Shown here one piece after another: positions 24,451 through 33,088 of a DNA stretch of 35,171 nt. A program made the translations under genes and the position numbers. The notes below the pieces were generated by a model. That model was not told where the DNA came from, searched no databases, and saw only the letters and a list, made by a program, of their open reading frames with translations. Numbering within the stretch: position 1 is the stretch's first letter; the number at the start of each line of letters is the position of its first letter. Source of the stretch: Ornithinibacillus gellani (GTDB taxonomy: Bacteria; Bacillota; Bacilli; Bacillales; Amphibacillaceae); assembly GCF_003730295.1 (NCBI RefSeq), contig NZ_QTSZ01000025.1, positions 1 through 35,171 on the forward strand, in the 5' to 3' direction.

Positions 24451-25593
24451 ATGAAGGATATACTTTGGCTTATCAAAAAAACATTACGCACGACCTTCCG
24501 AAAAAAAGGAAATATCCTATTATATTTGGTCGCTCCAATCGGTGCCATCTTAATCGCCCTACTCGCTTATGGCGGCCAGACTACCGATATGAAATTTGGT
24601 GTCATCAACCATGACGCAGGAAATATGGCAGAAGAAACGATTGCCTTTTTGGGCAGTATCGATCATTTTAAAACCGTGGAGATATCAGATAACGATGTTT
24701 CCAAAGCAGTCACATCCCGTGAAATGGACGGGGTCATTACCTTCCAGGAGGGCTATACGGAAGGCCTGCTTAAAGGCGAGCCAGATGCTGTTCACTTGAC
24801 CTCGATTAAAGGAGATCAAGTCACCGCATTTGTAAAATCCTATCTGTATCAATATATCGATCATTTAGCCACTCTCGGCATGGCTGCTGACGGAAATGCT
24901 GATTTATTTAACAAGATGTATGAGGATTATCAGCAGAGTGAGTTCCAATTAACAACGACTACATTGACCGACGCATCAACGAATAAAAATTTAACGATAT
25001 CTGCAATCGGATTTCTCATCATGATCATGATGATGTCCGCCGCTACGTTATCGGAAATCATTTTAGCAGAAAAGGAAAACCGAACCTATTTTCGATTGCT
25101 ATCCACACCAATCACAGCACGAAAATATATCATTTCCAACATCATCGTCAATATGATTGTCATGTTTATTCAAGTGACCATCACGCTCATGCTGCTGACG
25201 TATGTATTTCACATTGACCTGAACATCCCATTCGGAAAAGCATTCATCGTCATGGCCATATTCTCGGTGATTTCCGTCGGCGTATCCCTTGTACTCGTCG
25301 CATTTTCCAACAGCAGAGGAGCCTTCTCTGCACTCATGAACCTGGTCATCATGCCAACCGTCATGCTATCCGGCTGCTTCTGGCCAGTCGAAGTCATGCC
25401 AGAAGTCGTACAAAAAATATCTAAGTTCCTCCCACAACGCTGGACCTTAGACACCCTGGAAGCACTGCAAGCAGGAAGCACATTCAGCAGCCTGTACCTG
25501 AACCTATGCATCCTATTCGCATTCGCAATCGCATTCTTCCTGATTGCCATTTACAAATTCAGCCGAAACAACGACACCAAAAGCTTTATCTAA
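24451..25593 (+). CDS. ABC-2 type permease (YfiN/LnrN-like)
   Basis: 380 residues with the same layout as its neighbour: N-terminal membrane segment (about 22-42), extracellular domain (about 45-190), five C-terminal segments and the coupling stretch LAEKENRTYFRLLSTPITARKYIISNI. The ATG follows directly on the upstream stop (TAA-ATG), with GGGAGGG inside the end of that gene, so translation is coupled. Last gene of the exporter operon, with a strong terminator just past its stop. Confidence 0.92.
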   Translation: MKDILWLIKKTLRTTFRKKGNILLYLVAPIGAILIALLAYGGQTTDMKFGVINHDAGNMAEETIAFLGSIDHFKTVEISDNDVSKAVTSREMDGVITFQEGYTEGLLKGEPDAVHLTSIKGDQVTAFVKSYLYQYIDHLATLGMAADGNADLFNKMYEDYQQSEFQLTTTTLTDASTNKNLTISAIGFLIMIMMMSAATLSEIILAEKENRTYFRLLSTPITARKYIISNIIVNMIVMFIQVTITLMLLTYVFHIDLNIPFGKAFIVMAIFSVISVGVSLVLVAFSNSRGAFSALMNLVIMPTVMLSGCFWPVEVMPEVVQKISKFLPQRWTLDTLEALQAGSTFSSLYLNLCILFAFAIAFFLIAIYKFSRNNDTKSFI

Positions 25594-25596
25594 CTA

Positions 25597-25634
25597 AACA
25601 GCCCCTGCCGCCTAAGCGCCGGGGGCTGTTTGTT
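25597..25634 (+). terminator. Terminator of the ABC exporter operon
   Basis: Arms AACAGCCCC (25597-25605) and GGGGCTGTT (25622-25630), a 9-bp GC-rich stem with further internal pairing, followed by TGTTTG. Confidence 0.88.
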
Positions 25635-25665
25635 TGTGCACCGTACATTCAATAGGATAATAGTA

Positions 25666-26352
25666 GAAATCGGCGTGGGCCGATTTCATTGTTGGGGTGA
25701 TTGGGGCGCAAGTTGGGATGATTGGTGCTCGACTTTGGCTCGTTGGTGCTCGAGTTTGAGTGGTTGGTGCTCGACTTTGGGGCGTTGGCGCGCGAGTTGG
25801 GGTAGTTTGTGCTCGACTTTGCTGTGTTGGCGCTCGACTTTGGCTCGTTGGTGCGCGACTTTGGTGTCTTGGCGCGCGACTTTGCTGTGTTGGCGCTCGA
25901 CTTTGGGGCGTTGGTGCTCGACTTGGCGTAGTTGATGCTCGACTTTGGCTCGCTGGTGCGCGACTTTGGGGCGTTGGCGCTCGACTTTGGCTCGTTGGCG
26001 CGCGACTTTGGCTCGCTGGTGCGCGACTTTGCTGTGTTGGTGCTCGACTTTGGCTCGCTGGTGCGCGACTTTGCAGGTGAGACCAGAACTGAATTTTTAA
26101 ATTGTTGTTTAAATCGGCCCAAGCCGATTTCTCCCTCTTGATGCATGCGACTTCCGGGCAAAGGTATGCGACTTTGGACCAAACCCATGCGAGATTCGTG
26201 CTAAGGTATGCGAGTTTGGACTAAAGGTATGCGAGTTTGGACTAAAGGTATGCGAGTTGATGGCTAAGGCATGCGAGTTCTACCCAAACCCATGCGACTT
26301 TCTGGCCAAATTTGTTTAAATAAAATGAAGTAGGAATCGGCGGGCCGATTCC
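25666..26352 (+). repeat. Repeat element 4: complete copy (18 B units + 8 A units)
   Basis: Left hairpin with 9-bp arms GAAATCGGC/GCCGATTTC at 25666-25687; 18 B units on a strict 21-bp grid from 25701 to 26078 (cores GTGCTCGACTTT and GCGCGCGACTTT, tails such as GGCTCG, GGGGCG, GCTGTG); a linker starting GAGACCAG; a middle hairpin AAATCGGC-CCAA-GCCGATTT at 26111-26130; eight A units from 26142 to 26309; and a right hairpin GGAATCGGC/GCCGATTCC at 26333-26352. From the linker to the right hairpin it is nearly identical to elements 5 and 6. In this copy most B units are the CGACTTT form, and the GAC/GAG alternation seen in element 6 is weak. It lies between convergent genes. Confidence 0.93.
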
Positions 26353-26502
26353 ATCCTTTACCCAGAATGATTTTGAATTACTCCTTACAGGATCACGATA
26401 AAGTTCGGTTCAAGAAGGACGCCATCCAAGTTCCAATAAAATCCCCTATCGAAACGGTTTTTGTCTTCATCTCTTTCTTGCATCCACCATCCCCACATAC
26501 CA
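26353..26502. other. Short intergenic region, nothing seen
   Basis: Between repeat element 4 and the DUF2441 stop I see no hairpin with a T run and no open frame with a start signal. Confidence 0.4.
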
Positions 26503-27051
26503 TCATTTAAATCGCTTCACAATTTCTACTACCTCAATATTGCCATCAATAAGCGTTTCAATTAATGGCTGTTTTCCATATTTGTTTGGTTGGTTATTCC
26601 AGTAGTGCTCAGCATTTTTTTCATTTTCCGCCTCATAGCTTGTTCCATCAAAAACGTTGAATGCATCACCATTAAAAATTCTGCCATTTGTGCGTAATTT
26701 TACGATCTGTAAAACCTCTCTACCACTATGCAAAAATGAATCTGCCCACATTTCAGCATTTGAAAGTGTCTTTGTCGTATATAAACAAGCCAATCTGGAA
26801 GGATAATTTGGATACTTCTCCGTTCTTACCCTTTCCATGGCCAATTCACGAAACGTTCTAACCTTCCAATAATCTAAATTTGCATTAATATCCTTTGAAA
26901 AATCATCTGATGGTTTATTTCCATCTAATATTTTTTTGCAGGTCATTACCCGATGATACACACCATTAAAATGATGACGATCAAAGGTGATGATCTGTCC
27001 AAGCTCCATTGCCTTTTCGGTAACCGCATGATATACATATACATCTTCCAT
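26503..27051 (-). CDS. DUF2441 family protein
   Basis: 182 residues from the internal ATG at 27051 (MEDVYVYHAVTEK), with AAGGAAGG about 11 nt upstream; the open frame runs on to 27165 but would overlap the amidohydrolase gene. The N-terminal segment YVYHAVTEKAMELGQIITFDRHHFNGVYHRVM matches my memory of DUF2441. The later RTEKYPNYPSRLACLYTTKTLSNAEMWADSF fits a fold related to ADP-ribosyltransferase-like or RES-like proteins, but I do not claim this. Function unknown. It follows the amidohydrolase by about 50 nt on the same strand. Confidence 0.75.
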   Translation of the reverse strand: MEDVYVYHAVTEKAMELGQIITFDRHHFNGVYHRVMTCKKILDGNKPSDDFSKDINANLDYWKVRTFRELAMERVRTEKYPNYPSRLACLYTTKTLSNAEMWADSFLHSGREVLQIVKLRTNGRIFNGDAFNVFDGTSYEAENEKNAEHYWNNQPNKYGKQPLIETLIDGNIEVVEIVKRFK

Positions 27052-27103
27052 TTTGAATTTAACCTTCCTTACAACATTTTGTACGGGGGATAGTGCAAGA
27101 AAA

Positions 27104-27847
27104 CTATTTGAAATACCATTGAAAAGCATTTGTATACAATATTTTTTCGGCTGCTTTTTCATCAAAAAGCTGCTGAATTAATTCAACATCGGCATACTCA
27201 AAATGTCTTTTTGCTCTTGTGGAGGGTAAATCTGTTCCGAACATCAACGAATCAGGGTTCACATGATAAATAGATTTCATAGCATTCGCCACATCCAATT
27301 CCACTCTCCCAAAACCAGTAGCTTTTACGCGAATTCCCTTATCGACGAGCCTCAATAAATATGGTAGCCCTTCTTCTGATAATCCTAAATGATCAACTGA
27401 AATTGCGGGCAACTTCTCAATGATTGGAATAATTTCTGGCAAATCTTTTGCATCTATATATAGCTCACTATGCCATCCGGCCAAATCATACACGCGTCTA
27501 GCAAAGTAATCTAGACTTGCTAAACTTTCTGAGCCGCCCCGTTTCACATTAAAACGTAATGCTTTTACTCCATTTTGATTTAATTTTATAATTTCCTCAT
27601 CTGATGTTGTATACGGCAATTGCGTTACACCGCAAAATGTATCTCCTAGTTGTTTTAATGCAGGTAATAAATATGCTTGATCAAATCCCTGGAATGAGCC
27701 AGAAACAATTGCCCCACCCACTACGTTCATACCAGTCGTTTCTTCCAGGTAATCTGTTACGATATAGTTGGGTGGGGTGTACCCCTGATTTTCAATAATC
27801 GGAAAATCATCGTTAATAATATGAAAATGCGCATCAAAAATCCTCAT
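27104..27847 (-). CDS. Amidohydrolase family (TIM-barrel metal-dependent hydrolase)
   Basis: 247 residues from the ATG at 27847, with GAAGGA 6 nt upstream. Features of the amidohydrolase-2 group: the N-terminal metal motif FDAHFHI (HxH), KALRFNVKRGG, the barrel strand ISVDHLGL with a metal-ligand histidine, and the final aspartate in LMFGTDLPS. The protein ends YTNAFQWYFK, as in the family, where a conserved N-A/N-F closes the barrel. Likely a hydrolase or decarboxylase of a small carboxylate or lactone; substrate unknown. It is upstream of the DUF2441 gene on the same strand. Confidence 0.88.
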   Translation of the reverse strand: MRIFDAHFHIINDDFPIIENQGYTPPNYIVTDYLEETTGMNVVGGAIVSGSFQGFDQAYLLPALKQLGDTFCGVTQLPYTTSDEEIIKLNQNGVKALRFNVKRGGSESLASLDYFARRVYDLAGWHSELYIDAKDLPEIIPIIEKLPAISVDHLGLSEEGLPYLLRLVDKGIRVKATGFGRVELDVANAMKSIYHVNPDSLMFGTDLPSTRAKRHFEYADVELIQQLFDEKAAEKILYTNAFQWYFK

Positions 27848-27951
27848 CCAAAATTCCTTCTTTCTCAATTACAACATTCGTCATCCGATTACCAAGTTCG
27901 CTAAACTATTTTGATGCTATTTTCCCATAGTTCAATATATAATTTAAATAA

Positions 27952-28512
27952 TTATAGAGCTTTTGAAAGGCGAACAATTTCTGCAATCACAGATTCCACA
28001 TCTTTGTTATCCGTTATTTTATATAAATATTCAGCTTCATCCTCCGTTGGTGCCATATAATCAGCCAAGTGAGCCTCAGCCTGCTGCTTTAACAGGACTT
28101 CCTCAAAACTAGTAGATACTCTGAATATATTGGTGCTCCGTGTACTATTGGTAACCCGATCTCGAAGAATGTTATTTGATATATCAAAATAAACTAAAAT
28201 ACGAATAAACTCATTTTAGGGTAGATTTCATGAAGTAAATATTCTCTTCCTCTTTTTGTTCGATTGGAATTACTTACAATGAAATGTAAGTCTGTATGTT
28301 TCTTCGCGTAATCAACAATTAATTTAGTAATGGAGTGCTTAAGCGTATTTGGCCCTGTTTGGCTGTAACTTTTGATAATGTGAATGAATAAACGCAGCAT
28401 GATGATCCTGATCGACTATAAATGAATTAGCTAAATTTTTCTCTAATAACCTTGCAAAAGTACTTTTTCCACTATGTGTCTTGCCCACCGTAATAATTGC
28501 TAACCTTTTCAT
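27952..28512 (-). pseudogene. P-loop ATPase/kinase-like gene broken by two frameshifts
   Basis: From the ATG at 28512 the first segment reads MKRLAIITVGKTHSGKST and continues FARLLEKN...DQDHHAAFIHSHYQK, with a clear Walker A. It then hits a stop near AKYA. A second segment in another frame reads NTLKHSITKLIVDYAKKHTDLHF...RTKRGREYLLHEIYPK, and a third frame carries NEFIRILVYFDISNNILRDRV...EEVLLKQQAEAHLADYM...ESVIAEIVRLSKAL to a stop at 27952-27954. The three pieces join into one protein of about 185 residues like AAA/kinase-type ATP-binding proteins that act on small molecules. The breaks lie near 28350 and 28215. Either the gene is decayed or the sequence has two indel errors. Confidence 0.8.
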
Positions 28513-28578
28513 CCATCTTCTACTTCCTTTACCATTCTCTCGTATACGTATATTGATGCAAATCTAATTAGATGAGAT

Positions 28579-29076
28579 CTATTCATTTATTTGATATATC
28601 AATGTGTCAAATAATTTTCCATTGGCGTACAATAACATAGCCCATTCCCCTGATTCCGGTATTTTTACCGAAGATGGTGTATGTGCATCTGCACCATTGT
28701 TTTGTCCGCCAAGCATTGTTGTCCATCCATCTACTAAAATTTGATGGACAGTCTCTGTATCTTTATGGAAGCCAACAACTGTTAATTCAGCATTTTCGGT
28801 GTTCTCTATTCCCCATAAATGCCACATCCACTTTTGCCCGTTTAAACTGGGACTTTCCACACCAAGCACACCTGATTTATTTTCATTTCCTATAATCTTG
28901 TTATCGCCAAATTCACCCGCTTTGTTTTCCCAATCAATTGCTGTAAAATCATCTTTTGATACAAATTCAGGAATATCTTCCGGGAGGGACACTTTTTGAG
29001 CTTCCTCATCTGATGTACAGGCAGACACTACAAATAGCATACTGAATAAAATGAATACGAACCGAATTTCCTTCAT
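28579..29076 (-). CDS. Predicted lipoprotein, unknown function
   Basis: 165 residues from the ATG at 29076, preceded by GGGGTGAT at 4 nt. The signal peptide MKEIRFVFILFSMLFVVSAC ends in a lipobox (VSAC), with Cys20 to be lipidated, followed by a polar TSDEEAQ tether. The mature part (about 45-165) looks like one beta-rich domain with WMWHLWGIENTENAELTVVGFH and GEWAMLLYANGKLFDTLIYQI; the end resembles periplasmic-type beta-sandwich domains found in several Bacillus lipoproteins. Substrate or partner unknown. Single gene. Confidence 0.78.
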   Translation of the reverse strand: MKEIRFVFILFSMLFVVSACTSDEEAQKVSLPEDIPEFVSKDDFTAIDWENKAGEFGDNKIIGNENKSGVLGVESPSLNGQKWMWHLWGIENTENAELTVVGFHKDTETVHQILVDGWTTMLGGQNNGADAHTPSSVKIPESGEWAMLLYANGKLFDTLIYQINE

Positions 29077-29343
29077 GAAAATCACCCCTATTATTTTATC
29101 TTGCACCTATATTCCAATACGTTCCCAACGCAACAAAATAAATTTGAATGTCATTACAATGGAATTTTCTAACTGCATTAACTATTGTGACATCCTAATA
29201 ACATGGTATGATTCGATGATGACATGAATCCATAAATGGCATCGATCTTTTTTTAGTGACAACCAGTAATTAATTCACTTTATTGATTAGTCTGTCAATA
29301 ACAGTTTACATGAATAAACATGTTTCGTATATGGAATAGGTAA
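29077..29343. other. Intergenic region upstream of the lipoprotein gene
   Basis: No gene seen. A small inverted repeat ACATG-AATAAA-CATGT occurs near 29308-29323. Repeat element 5 begins at its right end. Confidence 0.35.
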
Positions 29344-30022
29344 AAATCGGCGAGCGGCCGATTTCATTATTGGTGGTGGTTGGCGCGCGAGTTGGGGTAG
29401 TTGGCGCTCGACTTTGGGGCTTTGGCGCGCGAGTTGGGGTAGTTGGCGCTCGACTTTGGGGCTTTGGTGCTCGAGTTGGCGTAGTTGGCGCTCGACTTTG
29501 CTGCGTTGGTGCTCGAGTTGGCGTAGTTGGCGCTCGACTTTGCTGCGTTGGCGCGCGACTTTGGGGCTTTGGCGCTCGAGTTGGCATGATTGGGGCACGA
29601 CTTTGCTGCATTGGTGCTCGACTTTGGGGCGTTGGTGCTCGAGTTGGCGTAGTTGATTCTCGACTTCGCTGCGTTGGTGCTCGACTTTGGCCCGGTGGCG
29701 CGCGAGTTCACCCAGTTGGGGCGCGACTTTCAGCGTCAGACGCGCTACTTCGCAGGTGAGACCAGACCTGAATTTTAATTGTTGTTGAAATCGGCCCAAG
29801 CCGATTTCTTCCCTCTTGATGCATGCGACTTCTGGGCAAAGGTATGCGACTTTGGACCAAACCCATGCGAGATTCGTGCAAAGGTATGCGAGTTTGGACT
29901 AAAGGTATGCGAGTTGACGGCTGAGGCATGCGAGTTCTACCCAAACCCATGCGACTTTTTGGTCGAATTTGCTTAAAGATATTTTTCAATTGAACTAGAG
30001 TTGAAATCGGCGGTCTGATTCC
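29344..30022 (+). repeat. Repeat element 5: complete copy (18 B units + 7 A units)
   Basis: Left hairpin AAATCGGC-GAGCG-GCCGATTT at 29344-29364; 18 B units at exact 21-bp steps from 29380 to 29757, largely alternating between CTCGACTTT and CGAGTTGG cores; a linker with GAGACCAGACCTGAATTTT; a middle hairpin with arms GAAATCGGC/GCCGATTTC at 29787-29808; seven A units from 29820 to 29966; and a right hairpin at 30003-30022 that is eroded (GAAATCGGC/GTCTGATTCC). The last three B units, linker, middle hairpin and A array match element 6 base for base apart from a few substitutions. Confidence 0.93.
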
Positions 30023-30149
30023 ATCATTAAAACTAAAATACCTTAAGCATTTTATTTTTAATTTTGCTAAGTACGACAAAATAATCTTTCGTATCTTTTA
30101 TGCAACAATGCTCCCGATTGTTAAGGACGTACTGCATTCTTTGCAACCA

Positions 30150-30536
30150 CTATTTAAATTCCACCTTCACAATTCCCGGTTCTCTTCCTTGCTTAGTAAG
30201 AATAACATTAGCTTCAAAATCATTGTTCCATTGGACAGATATATTGTCTGGTATTGTGGTTTTCATAATACTTTTATTATCGTATTTGATTCTAATGGTT
30301 GGGTCAGGAAAATCATCTTTCTTAACAATTTCGATTGTGTTTACATTATTGGGGGAATGGCTAACCTTTAACTGTGTTTCGCTAGAGTATGAAAAAAATA
30401 ACCAAATAGGTATGAAAACAACTAATAATCCAAAAATAACCACTCCAAAAAAACAGCCAATTCCAATTTTTAATTTAGCTTTTTGTTTATTGAAGATGTA
30501 ATCGTCTTCTCTACCCATTATATTTTTCTTGGACAC
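30150..30536 (-). CDS. Single-TM membrane protein, unknown
   Basis: 128 residues from the GTG at 30536, chosen because AAGGGTGA lies 5 nt upstream; the frame continues to 30587, and an ATG at 30518 has no site. One strong membrane segment lies at about 24-50 (IGIGCFFGVVIFGLLVVFIPIWLF, shown in part), after a short basic N-terminus (KQKAKLK). The remaining 75 residues look like an extracellular beta-rich domain ending ANVILTKQGREPGIVKVEFK. I do not recognise the family. It lies about 70 nt after the acetyltransferase gene on the same strand. Confidence 0.68.
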   Translation of the reverse strand: MSKKNIMGREDDYIFNKQKAKLKIGIGCFFGVVIFGLLVVFIPIWLFFSYSSETQLKVSHSPNNVNTIEIVKKDDFPDPTIRIKYDNKSIMKTTIPDNISVQWNNDFEANVILTKQGREPGIVKVEFK

Positions 30537-30604
30537 GCTCTTCACCCTTATCTTAAAAAATACTTTATTCCATAACCGTCCATTCAATTTCTTCGTTAAT
30601 TATC

Positions 30605-31144
30605 TTAAAATGCAAGTCTTGTACCTACTTCTGCAAGCTCTATGTCTTCTCTGTCTGCGTCCCATTTTTCCCCCGTGTTTCCGTCCCACTTTTCGCCTGT
30701 TTCTATAAAGCCAACTGATTTGTATAATCCACGGGCGGCTACGTTTGTCATCCAATACGATATAGAAATCGCATCCGCTTTACCCTGCGGAAACGAGTAC
30801 AAATATTCAATAATCTTTATCATAGCCTGTTTGCCTAGCCCTTTGCCTTGTTGCTTCTTGTCAATCATAAAGTGGTTAATTCCGTAGGTAGCCTTGTCGC
30901 CAAATTCTTTACACAAGTAAGCACTTTCCGCTAACTCATAAAACCCCATATCTGTAAATCCTATAACTTCATCGTTGTTATATATAGCAAAGAGGATAGG
31001 AGGTTTTTCGTTGTTGGTTATTTTCACATAGGCCGAAGCTAATCTATAGATATTGGTATCCACATATTGATCCTGCCCATCTGCCAATTCTAATGCTAAT
31101 ATTTCTCTTAAATTATCGTGAGTAATTTTGCGTAGTTCAATCAT
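30605..31144 (-). CDS. GNAT N-acetyltransferase, BltD/spermine-acetyltransferase-like
   Basis: 179 residues from the ATG at 31144, which has AGAGGTGA 5 nt upstream; the frame begins at 31162. GNAT features: the N-terminal MIELRKITHDNLREILAL, motif A IDKKQQGKGLGKQAMIKII with the acetyl-CoA loop, and motif B NVAARGLYKSVGFIETGE. The opening and the FYELAESAYLC region resemble BltD and PaiA-type polyamine acetyltransferases of Bacillus, so a polyamine acceptor is plausible but not shown. Odd feature: the tail contains a near-perfect internal duplication, TGEKWDGN-TGEKWDAD, from a 24-bp repeat. Confidence 0.87.
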   Translation of the reverse strand: MIELRKITHDNLREILALELADGQDQYVDTNIYRLASAYVKITNNEKPPILFAIYNNDEVIGFTDMGFYELAESAYLCKEFGDKATYGINHFMIDKKQQGKGLGKQAMIKIIEYLYSFPQGKADAISISYWMTNVAARGLYKSVGFIETGEKWDGNTGEKWDADREDIELAEVGTRLAF

Positions 31145-31162
31145 TGTATTCACCTCTTTCAT

Positions 31163-32071
31163 ATTATATAAAATTACAAACCTTTACTTCTTTAGCGCAA
31201 ACAACGCAGAGAACATTTCTACTTTGAATTTCATTATACAGGATAAACGCACTGGTTTTTGCGACCGGGGAGGCTCAAGCCACCCCCTCAGGAAAGCGTG
31301 CGCTGGAACAGAAAGCAACAGTTTGTATGCAGCAATCTGGCCCGATTGTAGAACATCGGTTAAACATTGCTCTTACACCACCATGCTTCTTTACTTGAAG
31401 ATGAATACCGTTGTTTCACTAAAGCGCCTGATTCTGGATTAATCTTAAACACAGCTTTCATAAACTTTCAGCAAAAAATTATCTTTACGCAAGATATTTT
31501 TCCACAGGGTTTAATGAGAATAAACCACTTTCCTGCAAAAACTGGGTTAGCAAGTGCAAATGCCCCACACCGTAGATTACCAAAACCCTTTCTTTTTTTA
31601 AGAAATCCGCCCTATATTCGTATAGTAGACATATTTCGGCGATACCAGTAATTACAAAGCCAATCTATTCCTACGTTGTTTTTCCCATCCCCAATACGTG
31701 CACACATGATATAAAGTTCTTGTTCCTTTTGAATATGGTGGGTTCCTAGCAATAAAACATCCCTTTTTTATTACCTTTCATTAGAAAAATTCCCCTAAAA
31801 AATAGTTATCTGTATTTCATCTCTTTTATTTAAGTGTTTATTTAATACCTCTGTTATCAATACGCCTCCGGAAAATTTCTGCATCCTCAGCAAACTAAAC
31901 TATTAGCGAGCAGAACTATATGCATAGACATAAAATTTCATTCTTAATCCTTATAGCATTCTAGTAAACAGTATTTTTGTTTACCTGTTTCTTACCGCCT
32001 AACTTCTTGCAAAATAGCCATTATGCAGTTCAAGCGCAATTCCTAGTTAAAGTATCGCTCCCGTTAGTTCA
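31163..32071. other. Long stretch without a recognisable gene
   Basis: About 900 nt. The open frames here lack start signals and recognisable content. The sequence holds a compact GC-rich hairpin at 31267-31286 and several homopolymer tracts (for example 31600-31608). It may be decayed sequence left by older insertions, since broken mobile-type genes follow at 32600-33088. No 21-bp units are present. Confidence 0.45.
31267..31286. repeat. GC-rich hairpin, possibly part of a dispersed Bacillaceae palindromic repeat
   Basis: GGGG-A-GGCT-CA-AGCC-A-CCCC is an 8-bp interrupted palindrome in a local GC-rich block (31259-31310) that stands out from AT-rich surroundings. The segment resembles GGGGAGGCTTGAGCCTCCCC-type intergenic repeats I recall from Bacillaceae; this is only a resemblance. 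Confidence 0.4.
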
Positions 32072-32536
32072 TCAGGTAGACGAATCGATAAATTCTAGTT
32101 CGGCTTCTGCTTCTGCTTTCGAACGATAAACGGTAATTTTATCATAGGGTTTCACGTTGTCTTGCCATGTTACTATATTATTCAGGAAATCTTCTACGTT
32201 TTTAGAAATTATAAAACACTCTAAATCCCTATTAATATAACAAATTGGTGCATCACTTTCCGAATCACACTGTTGGTAAACAGTTCCAATCAATCCACCT
32301 TTACTGTCTTTTGCCATAATGTCTACATGCGGAACCGTAAAAAACGCTAAATGTGGAATATCATCGTCAAAGATAAATTGTATATCATAATCGCTAGCAT
32401 ATTTTTGATACACTTCATTTTTATCATGAGCACTCATAGGGGAAATTGTTGTCCCTGCTGGTATTACCTTCGTATCTTCTAAATCTACCACTATGGCTCC
32501 AGTTAATTCTGTTCTATCCAGATATACTTTTCGCAT
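32072..32536 (-). CDS. Hypothetical protein, possibly SUKH/SMI1-like
   Basis: 154 residues, acidic, no membrane segment or signal peptide. The middle part (FFTVPHVDIMAKDSKGGLIGTVYQQCDSESDAPICYINRDLECFIISKNVEDFLNNI) has the rhythm of SMI1/KNR4 (SUKH) proteins, in which a short acidic strand, a residue-state segment and a final FL-helix follow each other. SUKH proteins are often immunity proteins to toxins, but no toxin gene is adjacent, and I hold this as weak. Start: CGGGGG lies about 6 nt before the ATG. It stands alone in a gene-poor area. Confidence 0.65.
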   Translation of the reverse strand: MRKVYLDRTELTGAIVVDLEDTKVIPAGTTISPMSAHDKNEVYQKYASDYDIQFIFDDDIPHLAFFTVPHVDIMAKDSKGGLIGTVYQQCDSESDAPICYINRDLECFIISKNVEDFLNNIVTWQDNVKPYDKITVYRSKAEAEAELEFIDSST

Positions 32537-32599
32537 ATAAACCCCCGTTTAATCTTATTTTAAAGTAAATGCTCATTACTTTTGTGATTCATTATTCAA

Positions 32600-32845
32600 T
32601 TAAACTAGCCCATTATTGAATCTTTTATTCTTTTTTTGCTTTGAGCGAGATGGCAAAATGTTAATGACATCAACATATTTGTCCTTCTCATGAACCACAT
32701 AAAAAACTACATCATTTAACATTCAATGTCGGCTTTTTCCGTATGTAAGGCAATGCATTCCTTTAAATGAACCTTGTTCTACCATCTTTCCTGAATATGG
32801 AAAAGAAGACAGCAGATCATTAATTTCACTATATCATAATTCTAG
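32600..32845 (-). pseudogene. RelE/ParE-type toxin remnant with internal stop
   Basis: On the minus strand one frame reads YSEINDLLSSFPYSGKMVEQ, GSFKGMHCLTYGKSRH, a TGA stop, then MLNDVVFYVVHEKDKYVDVI and NILPSRSKQKKNKRF, ending in TAA at 32600-32602. The pattern (basic stretch, R-H, V-V-F-Y-V-V strand, then V-I-N-I-L-P-S-R) is that of the C-terminal half of RelE/ParE toxins. The N-terminal part is missing and no antitoxin gene is seen, so the gene is dead. It lies among other mobile-type debris. Confidence 0.6.
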
Positions 32846-32885
32846 CTTGTTCCATCCATCATCACTCAATTTTCGTCAGCAAACC

Positions 32886-33088
32886 TTAATAATATTTGCA
32901 ATACCAGTCATGTCGCAATTTTCCACTAAGATGAGCATAAATCCTTGTTGTTTTACCTTTTTCATGAACGAGAAGGCTTTGAATTTGCGGTGCACCGTTG
33001 TCAACCATATGTGCTGCATAACTATGACGTAATTGATGAGCATGAATCGTCTTTTTAATGCCAGCCTGGTTGGAAATACGTAAGGTGT
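32886..33088 (-). pseudogene. C-terminal stub of a tyrosine recombinase (XerC/D or phage integrase type)
   Basis: Minus-strand translation gives YTLRISNQAGIKKTIHAHQL, then RHSYAAHMVDNGAPQIQSLL and VHEKGKTTRIYAHLSGKLRH, with a stop at 32886. This is box II of a tyrosine recombinase: the HxLRH motif, the LLxHEK segment (H/W position) and the nucleophile tyrosine in TRIYAHLS. The first two-thirds of the protein, including the box I arginine, are absent. The frame runs directly into repeat element 6, whose left hairpin sits at 33089-33104, so the gene was cut there or the rest was replaced. Confidence 0.82.

Noticed and set aside
25630-26188. Open frames inside repeat element 4 (and the equivalents in elements 5 and 6)
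   Set aside because: Same reason: repeat-driven frames that run through the hairpins, with no start signals and different frames in different copies.
27952-28512. Programmed frameshifting in the P-loop gene
   Set aside because: Two breaks without an evident slippery sequence and downstream structure; decay or sequencing error is simpler.
31367-31651. Plus-strand open frame of 94 codons
   Set aside because: No ribosome binding site, no recognisable motif, and a composition that looks like random AT-rich sequence.
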